Below are positions 5,938-10,658 of a DNA stretch of 10,658 nt, piece by piece. The stretch is from an archaeon (lineage in GTDB: Archaea > Altiarchaeota > Altiarchaeia > IMC4 > QMZM01): positions 1 through 10,658 of the forward strand of contig JAOZNG010000030.1 in NCBI GenBank assembly GCA_029933895.1, in the 5' to 3' direction. The notes under the pieces are model-generated. The model saw only the letters and a program-made list of their open reading frames with translations. It did no database searches and was not told the origin of the DNA. How positions within the stretch are numbered: position 1 is the stretch's first letter; the number at the start of each line of letters is the position of its first letter. Made by a program: the position numbers and the translations under genes.

Positions 5938-6000
5938 GCCTGTTTCCATAGATAACTGGTGCAAGAAATACATAATCATCTAGAGTTAAATAAAGTGAAG

Positions 6001-6372
6001 ATGGAGTCAAAAATCCTACACCTCTCACTGCTCCTATCCATAACAGGATTGCTGATACTGGTATACATAACAGAAACAATAGAGCCCCCTCTCTCAAAGA
6101 CAGTAGACGTTCAATCCACGGCACTGGGAAAAAACGTGCACCTGCAGGGTAACATAACCAGCATCCACAGATTCGATGGAGGCTCCACGCTCCTCACCCT
6201 AGTGGATGAAGCAGGGGAAATCAAGGTCTACCTGCCCCATACAACCGCATCCCGTTTCAGCGAGCAGCTTAAAGAAGGAACAACTATAGACCTGGTTGGT
6301 GTAGTGGAGCTATATAGAGGCAACCCTGAAGTAGTGATTGAGAACCACAACGCCTTGGAGGTCCTTGAATGA
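6001..6372 (+). CDS. Membrane-anchored OB-fold nucleic-acid-binding protein
   Basis: The 123-residue protein begins MESKILHLSLLLSITGLLIL, an N-terminal hydrophobic helix (about residues 5-23) with no obvious cleavage site, so it is probably a membrane anchor. Residues about 42-123 have the strand pattern of a small OB fold: GKNVHLQGNITSI, STLLTLVDEAGEIKVYLP, GTTIDLVGVVELYRGNPEVV and a final strand NALEVLE. This resembles the tRNA_anti/YhcR-type OB domains that bind single-stranded nucleic acid. An in-frame GTG at 5959 would add 14 polar residues before the anchor; I prefer the ATG at 6001, preceded by AAAGTGAAG. Its stop overlaps the start of the Cas4-like gene (ATGA, 6369-6372), so the two are translationally coupled and probably act together on DNA near the membrane (inference). 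Confidence 0.7.
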   Translation: MESKILHLSLLLSITGLLILVYITETIEPPLSKTVDVQSTALGKNVHLQGNITSIHRFDGGSTLLTLVDEAGEIKVYLPHTTASRFSEQLKEGTTIDLVGVVELYRGNPEVVIENHNALEVLE

Positions 6373-7178
6373 AATACAGGGTTTATGCCTCAGACCTGAA
6401 CACCCATGCCTTCTGTCCCAGAAAGATTTATCTATCCCGTGTTCTAAAGCTGGGAAAGAAACCAACAAAAGAGATGTATAGGGGAATAATAGAGCACATC
6501 CTCAGAAAGGAGCTCTCTTTCCGTTATCCCCGGATTCTGGAGCGGGTGTCAGAGCCCATGGAGATAAGTGAGAGTGTTGACAGAGAAATAGATTCCATCC
6601 TAAAGGGTTTCCCCTTCATCTATCGTGAGCTGGTTAACCAGTCTCCTGAGGATGTGGACTGCAATACAATACTTCAGGAGCTGGTTGCGGGATTGCACCA
6701 TGAAACGGCAGCGCTCCACAGGACGCTTGAGTTCATGGTGGAGGAGGCGGGATTACAGAAGGCAATAGAGGAAGTCACCCCCTGGAGGATAGAGTACGCG
6801 GTCGAGTCTAGGGAGCTGGGAATTTCAGGCAGGATAGACAAGGTTCTACGGAGAAACAACATATACATACCTGTTGAGGTCAAGACGGGAAGGGTCCCAT
6901 CCAGTGTCTGGTGGGGTGACCGTTTGCAGGTCGCAGCTTATTCCATGCTCCTGGAGGAGGAGCTTGATTCCGTGGACATCTCTTTTTCTATTGTGGAGTA
7001 CACCCGTTCCTCAGAGAGATGCCCTGTCAAGGTCACGGAGCGGCTGAGGAGGGCAGTCCTGGAGACAAGAGATGACATAATCAGGATACTGGGGGGGTTT
7101 GTTCCAGAGGTCTGCTGCCATGGCAACAACAACAAATGCAGTGTTTGTTCTTTTAAAACAGAATGCCATAATATATAA
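6369..7178 (+). CDS. cas4: Cas4-like RecB-family nuclease with Fe-S cluster cysteines
   Basis: The 269-residue protein has all Cas4/PD-(D/E)XK landmarks in order: C16 in AFCPRK, RGIIEH with H43, GRIDKV with D157, VEVKTG with E170 and K172, and QVAAYSMLLEE with Q187 and Y191. The C-terminal cysteines C257, C260 and C266 (KCSVCSFKTEC) join C16 as the four 4Fe-4S ligands; C249 and C250 are extra. Cas4 nucleases process single-stranded DNA ends, in CRISPR systems during spacer capture and otherwise in less clear repair roles. An insert of roughly 90 residues between H43 and D157 makes it longer than minimal Cas4 (about 180-200). No CRISPR array, cas1 or cas2 is visible in the window; the partner is an upstream OB-fold protein overlapping by 4 nt, which favours DNA repair or recombination. 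The stop codon is embedded in the next gene's TATA box. Confidence 0.85.
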   Translation: MKYRVYASDLNTHAFCPRKIYLSRVLKLGKKPTKEMYRGIIEHILRKELSFRYPRILERVSEPMEISESVDREIDSILKGFPFIYRELVNQSPEDVDCNTILQELVAGLHHETAALHRTLEFMVEEAGLQKAIEEVTPWRIEYAVESRELGISGRIDKVLRRNNIYIPVEVKTGRVPSSVWWGDRLQVAAYSMLLEEELDSVDISFSIVEYTRSSERCPVKVTERLRRAVLETRDDIIRILGGFVPEVCCHGNNNKCSVCSFKTECHNI

Positions 7179-7181
7179 ATA
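7172..7181 (+). promoter_or_regulatory. TATA box of the L39e gene
   Basis: TATATAAATA is a near-perfect archaeal TATA box; its TAA (7176-7178) is the stop codon of the Cas4-like gene. Transcription would begin around 7203, about 14 nt before the L39e ATG. Confidence 0.55.
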
Positions 7182-7216
7182 CAATATAAGAAATAATATA
7201 TCTACATATATCTAGA

Positions 7217-7372
7217 ATGTCAAGCAACAAAGCATTCAGCTTCAAGAAACGTCTCATGAAGAGTAACCGGAGGAGGAAGAGAGCTCCTGTATGGGTTTTC
7301 GCGAAAACCAACCGCAAAGTCAGGGACAGTCCGAAATCGAATAGGAACTGGAGAAGAGATAACCTGCTTTAA
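7217..7372 (+). CDS. rpl39e: Large ribosomal subunit protein L39e
   Basis: The 51-residue, strongly basic protein MSSNKAFSFKKRLMKSNRRR... matches archaeal L39e in length and pattern: N-terminal SSNK, a K/R-rich helix, PVWVFAKTNRKVRDSPKSNR and NWRRDNL near the end. L39e lines the peptide exit tunnel of the archaeal 50S subunit. In many archaea it is followed by L31e and aIF6; here it is followed after 12 nt by an unrelated small membrane protein, so the usual ribosomal context is missing. Confidence 0.93.
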   Translation: MSSNKAFSFKKRLMKSNRRRKRAPVWVFAKTNRKVRDSPKSNRNWRRDNLL

Positions 7373-7384
7373 TTCAGATGCATA

Positions 7385-7792
7385 ATGGCTTTCAGTTTAC
7401 TTAACCTCAACATGTTGTTGAGTTTAGTGCATATCCTGGTTTTGCTCGTATGTCTCTATATCATAAAGGATTCCATGATTTTTATCAGGGAGAGCACAAT
7501 ACGCAATTCAACAAGCGCCATACTCTACCTGAAGTCTAAAACATTTATCAGGGGTTTGCGGGTTGTGATGCTCGCTATTATCATGTGGTCGCTTAAGGAG
7601 ATACTTACTTTCGTGAGGAACTACCTGGATTTCTATTCCCTCTCAGCTCATGTGGCGGGTATGGCGGGCACACTCTATGAGGTCGTGGGCTTGTTTATTG
7701 CCGTATCCCTCTCATATGGGTTATATATCATTACAGCATCCTTCAAGGGTCATTTATCCCCTCAAGAGGAGAGAGAACCGGCAGATATTTAA
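7385..7792 (+). CDS. Small membrane protein with three predicted helices, function unknown
   Basis: The 135-residue protein is not recognised. It has hydrophobic segments at about residues 9-27 (NMLLSLVHILVLLVCLYII), 58-76 (around VVMLAIIMWSLKEIL) and 95-118 (GTLYEVVGLFIAVSLSYGLY), separated by short basic stretches, and a polar C-terminal tail (SPQEEREPADI). There are no visible catalytic motifs. It starts 12 nt after L39e, close enough for co-transcription, and is followed by the pilin-repeat gene, whose own TATA box contains its stop codon. An upstream ATG at 7378 opens only a short out-of-frame peptide, so 7385 is chosen. It may be an accessory membrane component of the surface protein encoded next (weak, context only). 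Confidence 0.6.
   Translation: MAFSLLNLNMLLSLVHILVLLVCLYIIKDSMIFIRESTIRNSTSAILYLKSKTFIRGLRVVMLAIIMWSLKEILTFVRNYLDFYSLSAHVAGMAGTLYEVVGLFIAVSLSYGLYIITASFKGHLSPQEEREPADI
7786..7792 (+). promoter_or_regulatory. TATA box of the pilin-repeat gene
   Basis: TATTTAA, ending in the TAA stop (7790-7792) of the preceding membrane protein gene, is centred about 29 nt before the ATG at 7818. It predicts a nearly leaderless mRNA. Confidence 0.45.
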
Positions 7793-7817
7793 GACAAGAA
7801 AAACATATCATAATGAA

Positions 7818-9692
7818 ATGCGACTCCTTTTATCTCCACCTCCTTCATCAACAAAAAAGAAGTTAGCTGTTTTTTTGTTATTGCTGGTTCTCTCTTCTGT
7901 TGCTCTGGCTCAGGGGATTTCTAATGAGATAACTAAAATCAGGGATAAAGTTATTGCGGTGGCATGCTATATCCTGGTCATAATTGAGGGAGTCGTTGGT
8001 TTCCTGGCTGTTCTGGTGTTTGTCTTAGCTGCCCTGAAGTGGATTGTCTCGGAGGATGCTGAGGAACGAGCTGAGGTGAAGGAGAAGCTGGCTAACATCC
8101 TTATCGGTGTTGTTATTGTTATACTGGCTTTGGAGCTGGCTGTGGTAATAGGTAAAGCAGTGCATATAATCCCACCAGATTATACTGCACCATGTAATTG
8201 GTCTGATATTATCGCCAAAGAGGAAATAACGAATATACGGGACATTATTGCTGGGCCTATCTGTATCATTGTCCGGGTGTTCCAGTTTCTTTTCGGTATT
8301 GTTGGCATGATTGTGTTCATGGGCGCTGGTATTAGGTGGATGACTTCAGAGGATCCTGGGGAGCGGGTCAGGGCAAGGTCTATTGCCGTGAATGTTTTGG
8401 TTGGGCTTCTGCTGGTCTTGATCGGGCTTAACTTCCTTAATTCCTTGTTTTCCTGGACTGGTTTAACCTATGCATCTTCTTGGGACACTCTCTTAATCTT
8501 TAACTGCGCGGGTTATGAGAGTCTGGATATAGGGCAGCTGGGTGAGGTAGCCCAGTATACTGTTTGCATGGTTTTCCTTATCATTGAGGGAGTTGCTGGG
8601 GTTATCGCTGTTGTGGTGGTTGCTGTCGCCGGAATTCTTTTAATTATCTCGGAGGACTCTTCTCTTAGAAACAAGGCGAAGAGCCTGGCTTTCGCTGCCG
8701 TGGTAGGGACTATTATTGTTATTATCGGAAGCCAGTTTCTGTTAACCCTGTTCAGCCCAGACTATGCTGGTGCTCTGTCTTGGACCTGTGGGTCCGGAAC
8801 CGAGGGGGACATAATCCTGTTAATTCATTACACGATTTGTACCGTAAAGAATATCCTGATTGCGGTAGCGGGTTTGATTGCTACTATTGCCTTGATGGCT
8901 TCTGCTTTTATCTGGATTACCTCGGGGAGCCCGGAGGCTAGGGCTTCAGCCAAGATGGCGTCTATTGTGGCTGTTGTTGGTTTGCTTGTTGCTCTCATCG
9001 GGCTCCAGTATCTCGGGAGCGTTTTTGGGGCTGATATGTTAAGCTTCGAATGTGTGGCCGGGGATATTGAGCCTCCTATAGTTGACTTGTTGGAGACTGT
9101 TTTATGTCTTGTCTATAACATTCTTCGTTCGGTGGTGGCTGTTGTGGCGGCTGTTATGGTGTTGTTCGGCGGCTTCATGTATATCTCCTCTGACAGCGAC
9201 AGGGACAGGGCCCGGGGGAAGAACATGATTGCTGCCGCGATTATAGGGTTTATTATTGCCTTGATTGCTATACAGTTCATCCAGCTTGTTGTATCTGAGG
9301 CTGGTTTGGGCGAGATATCATGTGAGGACCCATATAAGACCTGCGTAGAGGGCTGTTTTGAGGGCGAGCCCAGTCCCGTGCCTGGCGAACCAACCAGCAC
9401 TACCACTACCACTGGCACTACCACTACCACTGCGACGACTACTTCCTCCACCACAACCTCCACCCTGAGCTGTATAGAAGTATGCTCTGATGTTGGCAGC
9501 TGTGGTGATTCACCGTATAATTGTGACATGGCATCATATTGTATGACGGGCTCAGCTGCTTGCGATATTTCAGTTGGCATTCCAGGAGCATGTACTGGGA
9601 CTGAATCTCAGTTAGAGCATCACGGGGAGGGTGACGCGTTCTGTGCAGACAATTATGGTGCAGGTTATGAATGTTGTTGTTGTCCTGCTTAG
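7818..9692 (+). CDS. Surface protein of five tandem VirB2/TrbC-like pilin units with Thr-rich stalk and Cys-rich tip
   Basis: I place the start at the ATG 7818 (624 residues) because it opens a signal peptide: basic STKKK then LAVFLLLLVLSSVALAQG. Upstream in-frame codons overlap the previous gene. Five units of about 75-100 residues follow (roughly 41-115, 137-213, 242-313, 334-404, 425-496). Each has two hydrophobic helices joined by a short charged turn, such as SEDAEERAEVKEK, SEDPGERVRARS and SGSPEARASAK, the architecture of VirB2/TrbC-type (T4SS) pilins. Every unit has one Cys at the outer end of its first helix (C50, C149, C250, C341, C430) and one in the loop after the second (C126, C230, C324, C412, C502). 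A Thr/Ser-rich linker (526-549) leads to a Cys-rich domain (552-622) ending ECCCCPA. With the N-terminus exported, turns would face the cytoplasm and Cys loops plus tip the outside. The function (pilus-like, adhesive or envelope) is unknown. Confidence 0.75.
   Translation: MRLLLSPPPSSTKKKLAVFLLLLVLSSVALAQGISNEITKIRDKVIAVACYILVIIEGVVGFLAVLVFVLAALKWIVSEDAEERAEVKEKLANILIGVVIVILALELAVVIGKAVHIIPPDYTAPCNWSDIIAKEEITNIRDIIAGPICIIVRVFQFLFGIVGMIVFMGAGIRWMTSEDPGERVRARSIAVNVLVGLLLVLIGLNFLNSLFSWTGLTYASSWDTLLIFNCAGYESLDIGQLGEVAQYTVCMVFLIIEGVAGVIAVVVVAVAGILLIISEDSSLRNKAKSLAFAAVVGTIIVIIGSQFLLTLFSPDYAGALSWTCGSGTEGDIILLIHYTICTVKNILIAVAGLIATIALMASAFIWITSGSPEARASAKMASIVAVVGLLVALIGLQYLGSVFGADMLSFECVAGDIEPPIVDLLETVLCLVYNILRSVVAVVAAVMVLFGGFMYISSDSDRDRARGKNMIAAAIIGFIIALIAIQFIQLVVSEAGLGEISCEDPYKTCVEGCFEGEPSPVPGEPTSTTTTTGTTTTTATTTSSTTTSTLSCIEVCSDVGSCGDSPYNCDMASYCMTGSAACDISVGIPGACTGTESQLEHHGEGDAFCADNYGAGYECCCCPA
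9393..9464 (+). repeat. ACC/ACT-rich microsatellite encoding the Thr/Ser linker
   Basis: Imperfect tandem ACTACC units encode about 24 mostly Thr/Ser residues between the last pilin unit and the Cys-rich tip. Such linkers are typical O-glycosylated stalks of archaeal surface proteins. The repeat can vary in length by slippage. Confidence 0.7.
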
Positions 9693-9736
9693 TAGCGCTA
9701 TAAAATGAAGATAAGTTGTGTTTTAAGGCGTGGGGG

Positions 9737-9783
9737 TTTAAAAATTAAATGGTGGGTGGGGTGTTTCCCCTAATGGGAGATGA
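9737..9783 (+). promoter_or_regulatory. TATA box and strong Shine-Dalgarno of the Cys-rich secreted protein gene
   Basis: TTTAAAAATT at 9737-9746 predicts a start near 9768, leaving a leader of about 19 nt that contains GGGAGATGA (9775-9783) just before the ATG at 9787. This is the clearest Shine-Dalgarno in the window. The rest of the 94-nt gap (9693-9786) holds only the small palindrome TAGCGCTA (9693-9700) after the preceding stop and a weak T4 run. Confidence 0.55.
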
Positions 9784-9786
9784 ACA

Positions 9787-10658
9787 ATGAGAGACCTTAA
9801 CAGAGTGTTGTGGGCTGCGTTTGCCTTGGTTTCCCTAGTGCTGGTTCTATCCCCCAACGTTTACGCACAAACATGCGCTGAGTATTGTACAGGTCAAGGT
9901 CGCGATGATTCCCTGTGTGATGTGACGTCTGATAGCAGTATTATTGTGTTGGAGGGTTGCTCGGCGGGCACGTGCCGGCATAATCTCTTGATGGTTGATG
10001 GTTCGTCTGTTACCGGTTGCACCTCTACTTATTGCTGGTGCTTTGACTCCGTACCCTGCGGGGCACCTCTTAGCTGCCAGTATAATTGCTTGGCCGACCG
10101 CTGTGAGGCTGAGCCTACTTGCGCAGAGTATTGTACTGGTTTAGGTCTCGATAATTCCCTATGTGACACAACGTCTGATAGCAGCCTTATTGTGTTTGAT
10201 GGTTGCTCAACGAGCACGTGCCGGTATAATCTCCAGTCGGCTTTTGTCTCGGAGGTTAGTGATTGTAATGTTGATTATTGCTGGTGCTTTAACTCCGGCC
10301 CTTGCGGAACATCACCTCCTGAATGCCGTGCTGACTGTGGGGCAGACGGCTGCGCTGCTGGTGAGAATTCATGTCTAGTTGGAAATTGCCCCGGATTTGA
10401 ATATGGTGGGGCTGAGTGTGCTGCTTCCACACCGGATCCAAGATGTGTGGATGATAATAAGTGCTATTATGGTTTCGAGGTCCAAATTGGTTTGGATTGT
10501 GACGTGGGTGACTGTTATTGTTATAAAATAGATGATCCCTGTGATTGTGGTGCTGGAGGAACGCAATCCTGTGAATCCCTTGGCTGTTCCGGCGGTGATG
10601 GTGACGGTGATGGTGACGGTGATGGTGACGGTGATGGTGACGGTGATGGTGACGGTGA
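9787..10658 (+). CDS. Secreted cysteine-rich repeat protein with Gly-Asp tail, 3' end outside window
   Basis: From the ATG at 9787 the frame stays open to the window end (290 codons). A signal peptide comes first (hydrophobic to about residue 22, probable cleavage VYA-Q after residue 27). Two copies of a module of about 82 residues follow: 29-110 and 111-194, each starting TCAEYCTG and sharing LCD, TSDSS, C-x4-TCR, YCWCF and PCG, with about ten Cys each. The copies are also similar at DNA level, suggesting a fairly recent duplication. A third, divergent Cys-rich stretch (about 200-268) follows, then an uninterrupted Gly-Asp repeat from residue 270 to the edge. The many paired cysteines imply a disulfide-stabilised extracellular protein; the alternating Asp tail may bind calcium or act as a linker. 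I do not recognise the family. It probably belongs with the pilin-repeat protein upstream, which also ends in a Cys-rich domain. Confidence 0.7.
   Translation, partial: MRDLNRVLWAAFALVSLVLVLSPNVYAQTCAEYCTGQGRDDSLCDVTSDSSIIVLEGCSAGTCRHNLLMVDGSSVTGCTSTYCWCFDSVPCGAPLSCQYNCLADRCEAEPTCAEYCTGLGLDNSLCDTTSDSSLIVFDGCSTSTCRYNLQSAFVSEVSDCNVDYCWCFNSGPCGTSPPECRADCGADGCAAGENSCLVGNCPGFEYGGAECAASTPDPRCVDDNKCYYGFEVQIGLDCDVGDCYCYKIDDPCDCGAGGTQSCESLGCSGGDGDGDGDGDGDGDGDGDGDG
10594..10658 (+). repeat. GGTGATGGTGAC tandem repeat encoding (Gly-Asp)n, continues past window
   Basis: A perfect 12-bp unit alternating GAT and GAC codons runs for at least 65 bp to the window edge. The alternation of synonymous Asp codons is kept in every unit, indicating expansion by slippage of a 12-mer. 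Confidence 0.9.

Larger units (their letters stand above)
5607..5979 (-). pseudogene. Decayed C-terminal fragment of an IS1595/ISXO2-like transposase
   Basis: This fills the 423-nt gap between L40e and the OB-fold gene. The minus strand encodes GRSHINGLEGFWSFTRK, close to the H-x-N-G-I-E-x-F-W motif around the last acidic catalytic residue of ISXO2-like DDE transposases (IS1595 family). The expected C-terminus, HRNTDIFRKMLEIGLMG followed by TAA (5609-5607), is in the next reading frame, so at least one frameshift separates the two. The N-terminal two thirds are absent, and reading upstream runs into the OB-fold gene region. The disrupted part in between contains two abutting inverted repeats (5718-5768). 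I see no convincing terminal inverted repeats or target duplication. The 113-residue open frame here (5638-5979) is therefore not taken as an intact gene. The family call rests on these short motifs only. Confidence 0.55.

Noticed and set aside
5753..5983. 76-residue plus-strand open frame between L40e and the OB-fold gene.
   Set aside because: It is antisense to the transposase remnant and shows no protein-like pattern or start signal.
5959..6000. GTG start adding 14 residues to the OB-fold protein.
   Set aside because: The added segment is polar and precedes a typical N-terminal anchor that begins at the ATG 6001.
6369..7216. A CRISPR-Cas locus around the Cas4-like gene.
   Set aside because: No repeat-spacer array and no other cas gene is visible; neighbours are an OB-fold protein and ribosomal protein L39e.
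7650..7817. Upstream start of the pilin-repeat protein, overlapping the small membrane protein gene.
   Set aside because: The extra 56 residues look like out-of-frame translation, while the ATG at 7818 opens a proper signal peptide and has a TATA box at leaderless distance.

Overview
The window comes from an archaeon. It encodes two archaeal/eukaryotic-type ribosomal proteins (L40e, L39e), an archaeal initiator tRNA, TATA boxes with short or nearly absent leaders, and a pterin-pathway gene set typical of organisms that use tetrahydromethanopterin (H4MPT). A split carB and pilin-like/cysteine-rich surface proteins would fit a methanogen relative or an uncultured euryarchaeal or Altiarchaeota-like lineage. 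I cannot place it more precisely by eye.

Left part, minus strand (1-3123). Three genes form a tight operon, read from right to left: a dihydropteroate-synthase-like protein with a C-terminal MtrA-like/DUF4346 domain, a DmrB/AfpA-type flavoprotein, and a PurM/HypE-superfamily protein that runs off the window start. The last two overlap by ATGA. They are likely enzymes of C1-carrier (methanopterin-type) cofactor metabolism.

Centre-left, minus strand (3161-5382). The most striking locus is an initiator tRNA-Met gene. Its first 11 nucleotides (3899-3909) are separated from the rest (3201-3264) by a 634-nt intron in the D-arm. Almost all of that intron is a LAGLIDADG homing endonuclease gene whose first motif has lost its catalytic Asp. 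The tRNA lies directly downstream of the N-terminal half of carbamoyl-phosphate synthase large subunit (CarB1, a split gene), and its TATA box contains the carB stop codon.

Centre-right, plus strand (5419-7372). L40e is transcribed divergently from carB. After it come a decayed IS1595/ISXO2-type transposase fragment on the minus strand, a two-gene operon (membrane-anchored OB-fold protein and solo Cas4-like nuclease, ATGA overlap), and L39e. There is no CRISPR array or other cas gene.

Right part, plus strand (7385-10658). This is a cell-surface block. It holds a small three-helix membrane protein, a 624-residue protein made of five tandem VirB2/TrbC-like two-helix pilin units plus a Thr-rich stalk and a cysteine-rich tip, and a secreted protein with a duplicated ~82-residue Cys-rich module followed by a Gly-Asp repeat that is still open at the window end.
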